Shown: positions 29,925 to 39,781 of the stretch, in pieces
Layout of the letters: each line of letters begins with the position of its first letter
How positions within the stretch are numbered: the first letter of the stretch is position 1
Assembly: GCF_000377765.1 (NCBI RefSeq)
Contig: NZ_KB898684.1
Location: 1-42,473, forward strand
DNA from: Gracilibacillus lacisalsi DSM 19029
GTDB taxonomy: Bacteria > Bacillota > Bacilli > Bacillales > Amphibacillaceae
Length of the DNA stretch: 42,473 nucleotides
Direction: 5' to 3'
The notes under the pieces: generated by a model
The model's database searches: none
What the model saw: only the letters and a program-made list of their open reading frames with translations
What the model was told of the DNA's origin: nothing
Position numbers and translations under genes: made by a program

Positions 29925-31403
29925 TTGGAAAGGGTAGATATCTTCAAGGATATTTCAAAACGGACGAATGGTGATATTTATTTAGGAGTTGTTGGAGCAG
30001 TTCGGACCGGTAAGTCTACATTTATTAAGAAATTTATGGAAAAGACAGTCTTACCAAACATGCCGAATGAAAGTGATCGATTGAGAGCGCAAGATGAATT
30101 ACCACAAAGTGCAGCTGGAAAAACAATTATGACAACTGAACCGAAATTTGTTCCTAATCAGGCAGTGTCGTTAACAGTTGAGGAGGGATTAGATGTTAAT
30201 GTCCGATTAGTAGATTGTGTCGGATATACCGTTAATGGCGCACAAGGTTTTGAAGATGAAAATGGTCCACGCATGATTCATACACCTTGGTACGAAGAAC
30301 CTATACCTTTTCATGATGCAGCCGAAATCGGAACAAGGAAAGTAATTCAAGAACACTCTACAATGGGTATTGTCGTAACAACTGACGGTAGTATTGGTGA
30401 AATACCAAGAGAAGACTATGAAGACGCAGAATCACGTATTGTAGATGAATTAAAAGAAGTCGGTAAACCATTTATTATGATTATTAATTCCGTACAACCT
30501 TATAATCAAGAAACGGAATTGTTAAGGCAAGACCTCACAGAAAAATATGATATTCCAGTTCTATCCATGAGTGTGGAAAGCATGACTGAGCATGATGTTA
30601 ACAATGTATTAAGAGAAGTACTTTACGAGTTCCCAGTGCTTGAAGTCAATGTTAACTTACCTAGCTGGGTATTAGTTTTAGATGAGTCACATTGGTTAAG
30701 ACAAAATTATCAACTGGCTATCGAGGAAACGGTTAAAGATATAAGAAGGTTAAGAGATGTTGACCATGTAATCGGTCAATTTGATCAATTTGATTATATT
30801 CAGCAAGCTTCTTTAGCAGGAATTGAGATGGGGGAAGGAATAGCAGATATTGACCTTCATGCTCCAGATGAATTATACGATCAAGTATTAAAAGAAATCG
30901 TTGGTGAAGAGATTAGAGGGAAAGATCACTTACTACAATTGATGCAAGAATTTACCAATGCTAAAAAAGAGTATGATCAAATCGCTGAAGCATTAAAAAT
31001 GGTTAAACAAACTGGATATGGGGTAGCAGCACCGGCTTTAACGGATATGGCATTGGAAGAGCCTGAAATTATTAGGCAAGGTTCGAGATTTGGTGTTCGT
31101 TTGAAAGCTGTAGCACCGTCGATTCACATGATAAAAGTAGATGTGGAGTCAGAATTTGCGCCGATTATCGGTACCGAAAAACAAAGTGAAGAATTAGTCA
31201 GATATTTAATGCAAGATTTTGAAGAAGATCCATTATCTATTTGGCAATCCGATATTTTTGGAAGATCATTAAGTTCAATCGTTAGAGAAGGTATTCAAGC
31301 AAAGCTATCACTTATGCCTGAAAACGCTAGGTTTAAATTAAAAGAGACACTAGAACGAATCATCAATGAAGGTTCAGGCGGATTGATCGCTATTATTTTA
31401 TAA
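29925..31403 (+). CDS. spoIVA: Stage IV sporulation protein A (coat ATPase)
   Basis: A 492-residue mother-cell ATPase that polymerises on the forespore surface as the basement layer of the spore coat. Walker A is 'GAVRTGKST' (G24-T32, catalytic K30); 'LPQSAAGKTIMTTEPKFVPN' and the fully conserved ending 'INEGSGGLIAIIL' match B. subtilis SpoIVA, which has the same length. The start is TTG 29,925 behind GGGAGGGG, which aligns with the B. subtilis N-terminus (M-E-x-V-D-I-F-K-D-I); an upstream in-frame ATG at 29,892 would add 11 residues and is not preferred. A terminator follows. Confidence 0.97.
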   Translation: MERVDIFKDISKRTNGDIYLGVVGAVRTGKSTFIKKFMEKTVLPNMPNESDRLRAQDELPQSAAGKTIMTTEPKFVPNQAVSLTVEEGLDVNVRLVDCVGYTVNGAQGFEDENGPRMIHTPWYEEPIPFHDAAEIGTRKVIQEHSTMGIVVTTDGSIGEIPREDYEDAESRIVDELKEVGKPFIMIINSVQPYNQETELLRQDLTEKYDIPVLSMSVESMTEHDVNNVLREVLYEFPVLEVNVNLPSWVLVLDESHWLRQNYQLAIEETVKDIRRLRDVDHVIGQFDQFDYIQQASLAGIEMGEGIADIDLHAPDELYDQVLKEIVGEEIRGKDHLLQLMQEFTNAKKEYDQIAEALKMVKQTGYGVAAPALTDMALEEPEIIRQGSRFGVRLKAVAPSIHMIKVDVESEFAPIIGTEKQSEELVRYLMQDFEEDPLSIWQSDIFGRSLSSIVREGIQAKLSLMPENARFKLKETLERIINEGSGGLIAIIL

Positions 31404-31412
31404 AGAAGATTG

Positions 31413-31447
31413 AAAAAGCGTTAATGTATCAACATTACGCTTTTTTA
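31413..31447 (+). terminator. Terminator of spoIVA
   Basis: AAAAAGCGTTAATGT pairs with ACATTACGCTTTTTT with one bulged T, over an ATCA loop, and ends in a T run. Confidence 0.85.
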
Positions 31448-31638
31448 TTTTGTTTAAATTCAAATTTTATGGTAATAATAGGTAATGTGGATGAAACTTA
31501 CGTCCTAATTACTAAAAATATTATGATATCAACGTTTGAAAACACTTGCATCCCGAAAAAACATATGATAACATTCTTGATAACTTAGCAGGAAATGGAG
31601 AAAATAATAATTTTTTCTCTATGAAATGCGAATAATTG

Positions 31639-31667
31639 TTGAATTATCTTTCATTCTCAGTTATTAT
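31639..31667 (+). promoter_or_regulatory. hbs: Sigma-A promoter of hbs
   Basis: TTGAAT (31,639-31,644), a 17-base spacer, TATTAT (31,662-31,667). RNA would start near 31,674, giving a leader of about 83 bases. Confidence 0.6.
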
Positions 31668-31672
31668 AAGCC

Positions 31673-31733
31673 TTGTCATCATTTGATGGATGACAATTAG
31701 CTATAAGTAATTCTTTGAAAGAAGTTTATAGCT
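31673..31733 (+). promoter_or_regulatory. hbs: Structured 5' leader of hbs (two hairpins)
   Basis: Hairpin 1: TTGTCATC (31,673-31,680) with GATGACAA (31,689-31,696). Hairpin 2: AGCTATAA (31,699-31,706) with TTATAGCT (31,726-31,733), with an inner TTCTTT/AAGAA stem. The second ends 8 bases before the GGAGGAGG site. It may protect the mRNA or modulate HU synthesis; no known riboswitch class is recognised. Confidence 0.4.
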
Positions 31734-31756
31734 TTTATTGGGAGGAGGTGAATATC

Positions 31757-32029
31757 ATGAACAAGACAGATCTAATTAATGCAGTTGCAGAAAAAAGTGA
31801 ACTTTCTAAAAAAGATGCAACAAAAGCTGTAGATGCAGTTTTTGAATCTATCATGGATTCACTTAAAGATGGAGACAAAGTTCAATTAATTGGTTTTGGT
31901 AATTTTGAGGTACGCGAGCGTGCTGCACGTAAAGGGCGTAATCCACAAACTGGGGATGAAATCGAAATTCCAGCAAGCAAAGTGCCTGCTTTTAAACCAG
32001 GTAAAGCCCTTAAAGATATCGTAAAATAA
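31757..32029 (+). CDS. hbs: DNA-binding protein HU
   Basis: A 90-residue HU histone-like protein. It has the usual N-terminal helices ('[20 protein letters not shown]'), the '[20 protein letters not shown]' beta-arm signature and '[16 protein letters not shown]' at the end. It bends and compacts DNA. ATG 31,757 has GGGAGGAGG about 7 bases upstream, ruling out the in-frame 31,715 start. It has its own promoter and terminator. In B. subtilis folE (mtrA) and mtrB come next; neither is present here. Confidence 0.97.
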   Translation: MNKTDLINAVAEKSELSKKDATKAVDAVFESIMDSLKDGDKVQLIGFGNFEVRERAARKGRNPQTGDEIEIPASKVPAFKPGKALKDIVK

Positions 32030-32054
32030 TATGGTATTACATATGGGCAAGAGA

Positions 32055-32077
32055 GGGTGCAGATTGCACCCTTTTTT
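32055..32077 (+). terminator. Terminator of hbs
   Basis: GGGTGCA (32,055-32,061) pairs with TGCACCC (32,065-32,071), followed by six T. Confidence 0.9.
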
Positions 32078-32213
32078 CATACCAACTATCCTAATTTTTC
32101 CTCTGAAAATTTTCCCTTTCATAAAACACAAGTTTTATCTATCCTGTAAGATGTAAACTTATGATATACTATGTTAATATAGAATAGGATTTTGAAGAAT
32201 TGTGGTGAATTTG

Positions 32214-32996
32214 ATGACATACATAAACACAATTAATTATTATACAAACTTAATAACGCAAACCATTAATCAAAGTTTCTTGAATAAACATTTAGATGAA
32301 CCAGAGATAGAAGTACATAAATTGATTACTCTTCATGAATTAGTCCAAGATAAACCAAACTACGAGGAATTAGTTCAGACAACGATGTTAGTTCAAATAG
32401 CGTTGAATACCCATGATAAAATCAGCGTTGATTTTGAAGAAGAAAATATAAGGGAACAGCAACTTACAGTTTTGGCAGGGGATTACTATTCAGGTATCTA
32501 TTATCATTTATTAGCAAACCATAATAATTTACCGTTCATTCGTTTGCTTGCAGATGGGATTAATGAAATGACCCAAGCTAAAATAGCTTTTTATTATACC
32601 TATTTTAATGATCTAGATAGTTTTCTTGCCGAATATAAAGAAATTGAGAGTAAACTGATAGAGAAAGTAGCTGATTTTGTTAATAAAACAGAACAGCTAC
32701 CGTATATAACTACTTGGCTTATGGCAAAACGTCTAGAATTTGAATTAATCCAATTACGAAACGATAAGCGAACCTTTTTCCATAAATTAATTATAGGAAA
32801 TGTACAAAGCATACAAAATAAGGATCAATTGGAGAAAAAAGTACGCCAACAATTAATGAAAATTAATCATGATTTAGATAAAATAATCGCTGATAACAAG
32901 AAGAGCTTAGCATTTCCAAAAGATTTAAATTTTTTTAATTATTATACGTTACAGAAAAAATGGAATATGGTGTTGGAAGAAGGATTATCACAATGA
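32214..32996 (+). CDS. hepS: Heptaprenyl diphosphate synthase component I (HepS)
   Basis: A 260-residue regulatory subunit that works with HepT to make the C35 side chain of menaquinone-7. It lacks DDxxD motifs, as component I should, and has the family's '[20 protein letters not shown]' near residue 85. ATG 32,214 follows GGTG at a 6-base distance; GTG 32,202 and TTG 32,211 are in-frame alternatives. It overlaps menG by 4 bases (ATGA). hepS-menG-hepT form the conserved operon. Confidence 0.88.
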   Translation: MTYINTINYYTNLITQTINQSFLNKHLDEPEIEVHKLITLHELVQDKPNYEELVQTTMLVQIALNTHDKISVDFEEENIREQQLTVLAGDYYSGIYYHLLANHNNLPFIRLLADGINEMTQAKIAFYYTYFNDLDSFLAEYKEIESKLIEKVADFVNKTEQLPYITTWLMAKRLEFELIQLRNDKRTFFHKLIIGNVQSIQNKDQLEKKVRQQLMKINHDLDKIIADNKKSLAFPKDLNFFNYYTLQKKWNMVLEEGLSQ

Positions 32997-33709
32997 CAAA
33001 ACAAACAAAAGAAGAGAAAGTACATCAAGTATTTGAAAAGATTTATAATAATTATGATTTTATGAATTCGATTATTTCATTCCAAAAACATAAAAAATGG
33101 CGAAACGATGTAATGAAAAGAATGCAAGTACAACCAGGAAATAAAGCTTTAGATGTATGTTGCGGGACAGGAGATTGGGCTTTTTCATTATCAGAAGCTG
33201 TAGGAGAAAATGGTGAAGTGATTGGTCTAGACTTTAGTCAAAACATGTTATCTGTTGCTAGAGAAAGGCAATCTGATCATTCACTTAACAATCTAACCTT
33301 TATACATGGTAACGCAATGGAACTACCGTTTGAAGATAATTATTTTGATTATGTAACTATCGGATTTGGTTTGCGAAATGTTCCAGATTACTTGCAAACT
33401 TTAAAGGAAATGCACCGTGTAGTTAAGCCAGGAGGTATTGTTGTATGCCTCGAAACTTCGCAACCAACTGGAATCGTCTTTCGGAAATTATATTATTTCT
33501 ATTTTAAAAATATTATGCCTTTATTCGGTAAGCTTTTTGCGAAGAGTTATCAAGAATATGTGTGGTTACACGAGTCTGCGAAAGACTTTCCAGGAAAGGA
33601 TGCGTTAAAGCGTTTATTTGAAGATGCTGGACTTGTAAATGTCCAATATAAAAGCTATACAGGTGGAGTAGCGGCGATGCATCTAGGTGAAAAACAAGTG
33701 AAGAAATAA
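32993..33709 (+). CDS. menG: Demethylmenaquinone methyltransferase
   Basis: A 238-residue SAM-dependent methyltransferase (UbiE/MenG family) for the last step of menaquinone synthesis. The SAM-binding motif is '[15 protein letters not shown]' (residues about 48-62), with '[20 protein letters not shown]' and '[17 protein letters not shown]' as UbiE signatures. The ATG overlaps the hepS stop (ATGA), which indicates coupling; a longer in-frame start at 32,960 would lie deep in hepS. hepT begins 12 bases after the stop. Confidence 0.95.
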   Translation: MTKQTKEEKVHQVFEKIYNNYDFMNSIISFQKHKKWRNDVMKRMQVQPGNKALDVCCGTGDWAFSLSEAVGENGEVIGLDFSQNMLSVARERQSDHSLNNLTFIHGNAMELPFEDNYFDYVTIGFGLRNVPDYLQTLKEMHRVVKPGGIVVCLETSQPTGIVFRKLYYFYFKNIMPLFGKLFAKSYQEYVWLHESAKDFPGKDALKRLFEDAGLVNVQYKSYTGGVAAMHLGEKQVKK

Positions 33710-33721
33710 AGGTGAAGTCAA

Positions 33722-34693
33722 ATGAAGCTTGCAAAAACATATGCTTTTTTAAAAAAAGATTTATCAATAATTGAAGATGCATTGGAAGAAACGGTGTATG
33801 CTGACCAACCAGTTTTGCATGAGGCGTCTACCCAGTTATTAAAGGCTGGAGGGAAAAGGCTAAGACCGGTTTTTGTATTATTAGCATCTAAATTTGGTAA
33901 TTATAACCTAAATAGAATCAAAAATGTCGCCAGTTCATTAGAGTTAATTCATATGGCATCACTTGTACATGATGATGTCATTGACAATTCTGATATAAGG
34001 CGTGGTAAACCAACAGTAAAAGCGAAATGGGACAATCAGGTAGCGATGCTCACAGGTGATTTTATATTCGCTAAGGCATTACAACAATTTACTGAGATAG
34101 ATAAACCTAGAGCACATCAAATATTGGCTAAAACGATGATGGAATTGACCGTTGGTGAAATTGAGCAAATTAAAGATAAATATAACCTAGATCAAAATTT
34201 CAGGACCTATTTAAGACGAATAAAAAGAAAGACAGCACTGTTAATATCCTCAAGCTGTCAGTTAGGTGCTATTGTAGCAAATACGGATAGTGAAACTGAG
34301 AAAGCTTTATTTCGTTATGGGTATTATATGGGAATGTCCTATCAAATTATCGATGATATATTAGATTTTACTGCTTCCGAGAAAGAATTAGGAAAACCAG
34401 CTGGCAGTGATTTGATTCAGGGAAATATTACACTACCTGTATTATATGCTATGGAAAATCCGTCTATTCGACGAGAGTTGCAAGATGCCTTTGCAGATAG
34501 CAGCAATATAAGCCCTAAACTATTGAGCCCTATAATCTCAAAAATATCAAAATCTGACGCCATCACAAGAGCTAGAGAAGTGAGTGACCAATATCTTAAG
34601 AAAGCATATGATTCTCTTAACTTATTACCAGATATTCAAGCAAAAGAAGCTTTAGCTAATATAGCTAACTACATAGGAAACAGAAAAATATAA
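33722..34693 (+). CDS. hepT: Heptaprenyl diphosphate synthase component II (HepT)
   Basis: A 323-residue trans-prenyltransferase catalytic subunit. Both aspartate-rich motifs are present: '[13 protein letters not shown]' (first DDxxD, near residue 84) and '[13 protein letters not shown]' (second, near 210). '[15 protein letters not shown]' binds the diphosphate. With HepS it extends farnesyl diphosphate to C35. AAAGGTGAAG precedes the ATG. Confidence 0.95.
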   Translation: MKLAKTYAFLKKDLSIIEDALEETVYADQPVLHEASTQLLKAGGKRLRPVFVLLASKFGNYNLNRIKNVASSLELIHMASLVHDDVIDNSDIRRGKPTVKAKWDNQVAMLTGDFIFAKALQQFTEIDKPRAHQILAKTMMELTVGEIEQIKDKYNLDQNFRTYLRRIKRKTALLISSSCQLGAIVANTDSETEKALFRYGYYMGMSYQIIDDILDFTASEKELGKPAGSDLIQGNITLPVLYAMENPSIRRELQDAFADSSNISPKLLSPIISKISKSDAITRAREVSDQYLKKAYDSLNLLPDIQAKEALANIANYIGNRKI

Positions 34694-34706
34694 CGAGGTG
34701 AATATG

Positions 34707-35153
34707 ATGGAACAGACATTTTTAATGATCAAACCAGATGCTGTACAACGTAATTTAATTGGTGAAATTGTGACTAGATTTGAAAGAAAAGGATTCAAAT
34801 TAGTTGCTGCGAAGCTTATGACCATTTCGGAACCTCTAGCAAAAAAGCACTATGCTGAACATGACGGGAAACCTTTCTTCCATGATTTAGTTTCATTTAT
34901 TACATCCGGACCTGTGTTTGCTATGGTATGGGAAGGTGAAAATGTAATTGAATCTTCTAGAAAGATGATGGGGAAAACGAATCCTCAAGAAGCTGAAACA
35001 GGTACAATAAGAGGTGATTTCGGACTAGTGATGCACCGTAATATTATTCATGGTTCTGATTCACCAGAAAGTGCAACAAGAGAAATCAATCTCTTTTTTA
35101 GGAAAGAAGAAATACAGAGCTATGAAAAAAATGTTGACTACTGGATTTCATAG
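34707..35153 (+). CDS. ndk: Nucleoside diphosphate kinase
   Basis: A 148-residue kinase that balances NTP pools. The active-site histidine is H115 in '[12 protein letters not shown]', and the N-terminal '[20 protein letters not shown]' is typical. ATG 34,707 is 6 bases after GAGGTG; GTG 34,698 and ATG 34,704 are too close. It follows hepT by 13 bases and precedes cheR, as in B. subtilis. Confidence 0.97.
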   Translation: MEQTFLMIKPDAVQRNLIGEIVTRFERKGFKLVAAKLMTISEPLAKKHYAEHDGKPFFHDLVSFITSGPVFAMVWEGENVIESSRKMMGKTNPQEAETGTIRGDFGLVMHRNIIHGSDSPESATREINLFFRKEEIQSYEKNVDYWIS

Positions 35154-35188
35154 TTGTATCTGAACAGCAATATTGAGGGAGAAGAGAC

Positions 35189-35959
35189 ATGACGGATTAT
35201 CAAACTTTTATAGGTCAGATATACAAGAAGACCGGCCTCGACTTATCTTTATACAAAGAGGTACAAATGAAAAGGCGTTTAACATCTTTACGAAATAAAC
35301 GAGGTTATCAATCTTTTAGTAGCTATTTTCAAGCAATCAACAAAGATCAGCAATTACTTCAGGAATTTTTAGATAAGGTTACCATCAATGTATCAGAATT
35401 TTATCGAAACCCAGCAAGATGGAGAGTACTGGAAAGCAAAATTGTTCCGACATTTAAAAAAACAAAGAAAAAAATAAAAATTTGGAGTGCAGCTTGTTCT
35501 ACAGGGGAGGAGCCATATACATTAGCGATTATTGCCAATCAATTCTGGAACCTAGCAGATATTGATATTCTGGCAACTGATATAGATCCTAATGTGTTAG
35601 CTAGAGCCAAGCAAGGTATTTATAATGAAAGAGCACTGCAAGAAGTACCTTCAGATATTAAAAAGAAATATTTTCATCAAGAAGGTGGTACATTTAAAGT
35701 AGATGATAAATTAAAACAGGCTATCACCTTTAAGGAACATAACCTACTAGCAGATCCATACCCAACTCAAGTAGATTTAATTGTTTGCCGCAATGTACTC
35801 ATTTATTTTACGGAAGAAGCCAAAAATACGATTTATCATAAGTTTAGTGATGCATTATCTGATGATGGTATTTTTTTTGTAGGAAGCACGGAACAAATAT
35901 TTTCACCCGATAAATACGGGTTCAAAGTTTTGGACACCTTTTTTTATGGAAAAAAATAA
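35189..35959 (+). CDS. cheR: Chemotaxis protein methyltransferase CheR
   Basis: A 256-residue SAM-dependent enzyme that methylates glutamates of chemoreceptors. The N-terminal helical domain (about 1-70) precedes the methyltransferase domain, with '[18 protein letters not shown]' as the SAM-binding signature, '[14 protein letters not shown]' and '[20 protein letters not shown]'. AGGGAGAAGAG lies 5-10 bases upstream. Its place beside ndk and aroC is as in B. subtilis, and with ypfA it implies a motile organism. Confidence 0.94.
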   Translation: MTDYQTFIGQIYKKTGLDLSLYKEVQMKRRLTSLRNKRGYQSFSSYFQAINKDQQLLQEFLDKVTINVSEFYRNPARWRVLESKIVPTFKKTKKKIKIWSAACSTGEEPYTLAIIANQFWNLADIDILATDIDPNVLARAKQGIYNERALQEVPSDIKKKYFHQEGGTFKVDDKLKQAITFKEHNLLADPYPTQVDLIVCRNVLIYFTEEAKNTIYHKFSDALSDDGIFFVGSTEQIFSPDKYGFKVLDTFFYGKK

Positions 35960-36005
35960 AATACATAAAAATCAGAATATTTCCACACACATTTTTCCTA
36001 TGCTG

Positions 36006-36014
36006 TGTTATAGT
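36006..36014 (+). promoter_or_regulatory. aroC: Extended -10 promoter upstream of aroC
   Basis: TGTTATAGT fits an extended -10 element (TGNTATAAT with one change), about 32 bases before the ATG at 36,046. It could drive the aromatic gene cluster; no attenuator, T-box or TRAP site is seen between it and aroC. Confidence 0.45.
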
Positions 36015-36045
36015 AGTACAAAAAATAATTTTGAGGGGGAGAACA

Positions 36046-37212
36046 ATGCGATATTTAACTGCAGGTGAATCGCATGGTAAACAACAAACAACGATTATCG
36101 AGGGTTTGCCAGCGAGAATGCCGATTACACAAGATGACATTAATGATTCGCTGCTGCGCCGGCAGAAAGGCCACGGCAGAGGGAAGAGAATGCAAATAGA
36201 GAAAGATTTAGTAGATATAGTTGGAGGCGTACGTCATGGTTACACTTTAGGATCTCCTATTGCTCTAGTTGTACATAATGATGATTTTAAACACTGGATT
36301 GATGTAATGGGAGAAGATCCTGTGCCACAAGACCAAAATATACGTCGTGTGGTAACTCGTCCACGTCCAGGTCATGCTGATTTAAATGGCGCACTGAAAT
36401 ATGGCCATCGAGATATGCGAAATATTTTAGAACGTTCGTCTGCCAGAGAAACAACTGCTCGAGTTGCAGCTGGTGCAGTTGCAAAAACGCTATTAAAGCA
36501 ATTAGACATCAAAATTATTGGTTATGTGAAAGAAATTGCAGGTATTAAAGCAGAAGAAAAACCAGAATTATCAATTGATGACAAGATACGTGTTTCAGAA
36601 GAATCACCTGTCCGCTGTTTAGATGAGACAGCTGGTAAACAAATGATGGATGCAATCGATCAAGCAAAAAAAGATGGGGATTCCATTGGTGGTGTTTGTG
36701 AAGTTGCTATTGAAGGATTACCCGCAGGAATTGGATCTTATGTACACTATGATCGGAAATTAGATGGTCGTATAGCTGGAGCAGTGCAAAGTATTAATGC
36801 CTTTAAAGGTGTTGAGTTTGGGATTGGGTTTGAAGCTGCTCGTAAAAATGGTAGTGAGGTACATGATGAAATTCTTTGGTCTGAAGAACAAGGCTATTAC
36901 CGAAGAACGAATCGTTTAGGTGGTTTTGAAGGTGGAATGACAACAGGTATGCCAGTGATCGTCAAAGGAGTTATGAAACCAATCCCTACACTATACAAAC
37001 CACTTCAAAGTGTGGATATTGAGACGAAAGAAGCTTTTAATGCAAGTATTGAAAGATCTGATTCCTGTGCTGTTCCGGCCGCGGCTGTGGTAATGGAGCA
37101 TGTCGTTGCATTTGAAATTGCAAAAGCGATATTGGAACAATTTCCAAACGATCAATTTCCAAAATTAAAAGAAGCAATTGACAACTACCGCGAGGAAATA
37201 AGGTGCTTTTAA
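36046..37212 (+). CDS. aroC: Chorismate synthase
   Basis: A 388-residue FMN-dependent enzyme that converts 5-enolpyruvylshikimate 3-phosphate to chorismate. The signatures '[16 protein letters not shown]', '[17 protein letters not shown]', '[15 protein letters not shown]' and '[20 protein letters not shown]' are all present. ATG 36,046 follows GAGGGGGAG. Its stop TAA overlaps the first base of the aroB ATG. It is the first gene of a six-gene aromatic/histidine cluster that ends with aroA. Confidence 0.97.
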   Translation: MRYLTAGESHGKQQTTIIEGLPARMPITQDDINDSLLRRQKGHGRGKRMQIEKDLVDIVGGVRHGYTLGSPIALVVHNDDFKHWIDVMGEDPVPQDQNIRRVVTRPRPGHADLNGALKYGHRDMRNILERSSARETTARVAAGAVAKTLLKQLDIKIIGYVKEIAGIKAEEKPELSIDDKIRVSEESPVRCLDETAGKQMMDAIDQAKKDGDSIGGVCEVAIEGLPAGIGSYVHYDRKLDGRIAGAVQSINAFKGVEFGIGFEAARKNGSEVHDEILWSEEQGYYRRTNRLGGFEGGMTTGMPVIVKGVMKPIPTLYKPLQSVDIETKEAFNASIERSDSCAVPAAAVVMEHVVAFEIAKAILEQFPNDQFPKLKEAIDNYREEIRCF

Positions 37213-38288
37213 TGCATAGGCAGACAATAACAACTAGTACCAGTCAATATGATGTTTTTGTCGGTAAAGACATTTTGGGAAATTTGAAAGAATATCTACC
37301 TAAACCGTATCGAAATATAATGATTATTACGGATTCGGTGGTAAACGAGCTTTACACGGAAAAAGTGGTAGCCAACCTGCCAAAAGATGCCAAGGTATCT
37401 GTTAGTGTAGTTCCAACTGGAGAAGCTTCCAAAAGTATGGAGAACTATTATCAATTGCTGACAGATGCGATTCACTATCAGTTAGATCGCAAATCGCTGA
37501 TTATCGCACTTGGTGGAGGGATGATTGGAGATTTGGCGGGATTTGTTGCAGCTACTTATATGAGAGGAATTGACTTTATACAAGTTCCTACTACCATCTT
37601 AGCTCATGATAGTAGTGTAGGTGGCAAAGTTGCGATTAATCACCCTGAGGGTAAGAATTTAATCGGGAGTTTTTATCCACCACAAGCAGTGCTTTATGAT
37701 ATTGATACCTTATATTCTTTACCAGCTAAAGAAAAACGATCAGGTTATGCAGAAGTAGTGAAACATGGATTTATAAGTAATCGTACTTATCTGGAAGATA
37801 TATGGAAAGTGGATCTAACGCAAGAGATTGCTTCACATGTGCTGACCGATCATCTGCAGAAAGGGATCGCTGTAAAAGCAAAGATCGTGGAACAAGATGA
37901 GAAGGAGTCTAATATTCGGAAGTTTCTGAATTTTGGACATACATTGGGTCATGCCATTGAATCGGAGCTAGGCTATGGGCAGATTACGCATGGTGAAGCA
38001 GTTGCAATTGGTATGTTATTTGCTATAAAAGTAAGTGAACAAAGATTAAACAGTACATTACCATATGAAACGTTATATAATTGGCTATCCGAAAATCATT
38101 ATCCGTTAGATTTGCCAGAGATATCAACTAAACAACTTGTTGAACGTATGAAAATAGATAAAAAATCAGAGAATGCCATTGTTCAAATGGTATTATTACA
38201 AGAAATAGGTGTGCCAGTTACAGAAGATATACCTGATTATGACCTAACCAATCTTCTTGAAAACTTTATGAGAGAGTTGGATTCTTAA
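37212..38288 (+). CDS. aroB: 3-dehydroquinate synthase
   Basis: A 358-residue NAD- and metal-dependent enzyme of the shikimate pathway. The signatures 'ALGGGMIGDLAGFVAATYMR' (near residue 98), 'PTTILAHDSSVGGKVAINHP' and 'NFGHTLGHAIE' with metal-binding histidines are present. ATG 37,212 is 6 bases after AAGGTG; GTG 37,203 lies within that site. It is coupled to both neighbours by TAATG overlaps. Confidence 0.96.
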   Translation: MHRQTITTSTSQYDVFVGKDILGNLKEYLPKPYRNIMIITDSVVNELYTEKVVANLPKDAKVSVSVVPTGEASKSMENYYQLLTDAIHYQLDRKSLIIALGGGMIGDLAGFVAATYMRGIDFIQVPTTILAHDSSVGGKVAINHPEGKNLIGSFYPPQAVLYDIDTLYSLPAKEKRSGYAEVVKHGFISNRTYLEDIWKVDLTQEIASHVLTDHLQKGIAVKAKIVEQDEKESNIRKFLNFGHTLGHAIESELGYGQITHGEAVAIGMLFAIKVSEQRLNSTLPYETLYNWLSENHYPLDLPEISTKQLVERMKIDKKSENAIVQMVLLQEIGVPVTEDIPDYDLTNLLENFMRELDS

Positions 38289-38656
38289 TGATAAGAGGAA
38301 TACGAGGAGCAACAACTGTCAAGAACAATGACGCTGATGAAATGGTTCAGGCAACAAAAGAGATGATTGAAGCGATGGCTAGAGTAAACGAAATAGACCC
38401 GGAAACTATTGCTTCGGTAATGATTTCAGTAACTTCTGATTTAAATGCCACTTTTCCAGCTAAAGCACTACGTCTTATTGATGGTTGGAAGTATGTACCG
38501 GTAATGTGTATGCCAGAAATTGATGTTCCTGGTAGTTTACCGAAATGTATTCGTGTAATGATGACGGTGAATACAACAAAATCTCAAAAAGAAATTGAGC
38601 ATATCTATCTAAACGATGCAGTAAAGCTAAGACCCGACTTACTAGAAGAACAGTAA
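38288..38656 (+). CDS. aroH: Chorismate mutase, AroH type
   Basis: A 122-residue monofunctional chorismate mutase that makes prephenate. 'MIRGIRGATTVKNNDADEMV' includes active-site R7, and 'PGSLPKCIRVMMTVNT' includes the catalytic Arg near residue 90. The length is as in B. subtilis AroH. In B. subtilis trpEDCFBA follows; here hisC follows after only 22 bases, so the tryptophan genes are absent from this locus. Confidence 0.96.
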   Translation: MIRGIRGATTVKNNDADEMVQATKEMIEAMARVNEIDPETIASVMISVTSDLNATFPAKALRLIDGWKYVPVMCMPEIDVPGSLPKCIRVMMTVNTTKSQKEIEHIYLNDAVKLRPDLLEEQ

Positions 38657-38678
38657 GTACATGAAAGGAGTTATGTCA

Positions 38679-39767
38679 TTGCAAGCAAAACAAGTATTTC
38701 AAAATATGTCGCCATATACACCTGGAAAACAAATAGAAGATGTCAAAAAGGAATATGGCTTAACGAGAATAGTTAAATTAGCTTCGAATGAAAATCCATT
38801 CGGCTATTCAGATAAAATAAAAGAAGCTATTCCAAATATGATTGATCACTTGGAGATTTACCCTGATGGGTATGCGACAGCATTAAGAGAAACATTAGCT
38901 AAGAAGTTAAGCGTAGGAGAGAAGCAGCTTATTTTTGGTTGTGGATCAGATGAAGTTGTTGATATCATTTGTCGCACTTATTTAGAAGAAGGAACAAATA
39001 CGGTAATGGCTACTCCAACGTTTCCTCAGTATAAACATAATGCTTTAATTCAAGGGGCAAATATCGTAGAAGTACCCTTAGTCGACGGTTATCATGATTT
39101 AGAAACAATGCTAGAGAAAATCAATAGCCAAACAAAAGTTGTGTGGCTTTGTTCGCCTAACAATCCTACTGGTTCATTGATCAGTCGAGATAAGTTAGCC
39201 TCCTTCTTAGATAGATGTTCTACAGATGTTATGGTTGTATTGGACGAAGCTTACTATGAATATATCGAAGCTAGTCAAAACCCGGATAGTCTTGGATTAT
39301 TAAAAAAATATCCGAATTTAGTCATTTTACGTACCTTTTCAAAAGCATATGGTATCGCTAATTTGCGTATAGGTTATGGTATTGCATCGGAAGAGGTTGC
39401 CACCTATTTAAATATTGCGCGTGGACCGTTTAATACAACATCGATTTCACAATTATCCGCTCTAACAGCGTTGGAAGATGAAGCATTCTTACAACGTACG
39501 TATGAAGAAAATCTCGAGAATAAAAAAGCGTTTATGAAAAGTTGTGATGAGATGAGGTTAAGCTATTATGATTCAGAAGCAAATTTCCTATTTGTGAAAT
39601 TACCGACTTCAGGTGACGCCTTATTTGATTATTTATTAAGGAGAGGTTTTATTGTTCGCTCTGGTGAGGCATTAGGTCATCCTAATGGCGTACGGATTAC
39701 CATTGGGTCTAAAGAACAAATGAGTGAATTAGTAACAAACATGAAAGAATATTTAGCATCAATATAA
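38679..39767 (+). CDS. hisC: Histidinol-phosphate / aromatic aminotransferase
   Basis: A 362-residue PLP-dependent class II aminotransferase used for histidine and, in Bacillus, for phenylalanine and tyrosine synthesis. The PLP lysine is K222 in 'TFSKAYGIANLRIGYG'; 'KLASNENPFG' and 'LCSPNNPTGSL' are typical. I choose TTG 38,679 because GGAG (38,667-38,670) is 8 bases upstream and the N-terminus then aligns with B. subtilis HisC; ATG 38,673 is only 2 bases from that site. Confidence 0.93.
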   Translation: MQAKQVFQNMSPYTPGKQIEDVKKEYGLTRIVKLASNENPFGYSDKIKEAIPNMIDHLEIYPDGYATALRETLAKKLSVGEKQLIFGCGSDEVVDIICRTYLEEGTNTVMATPTFPQYKHNALIQGANIVEVPLVDGYHDLETMLEKINSQTKVVWLCSPNNPTGSLISRDKLASFLDRCSTDVMVVLDEAYYEYIEASQNPDSLGLLKKYPNLVILRTFSKAYGIANLRIGYGIASEEVATYLNIARGPFNTTSISQLSALTALEDEAFLQRTYEENLENKKAFMKSCDEMRLSYYDSEANFLFVKLPTSGDALFDYLLRRGFIVRSGEALGHPNGVRITIGSKEQMSELVTNMKEYLASI

Positions 39768-39781
39768 AAGGAGAATAAATC

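Larger units (their letters stand above)
31404..31756. other. Gene-free gap between spoIVA and hbs
   Basis: It contains the spoIVA terminator, an AT-rich stretch with nothing recognised (about 31,450-31,635), the hbs promoter, and a leader with two hairpins. Confidence 0.7.

Noticed and set aside
38656-38679. Fragment of a deleted trp operon between aroH and hisC
   Set aside because: The 22-base gap contains only the hisC ribosome-binding site; no trp remnant is visible.
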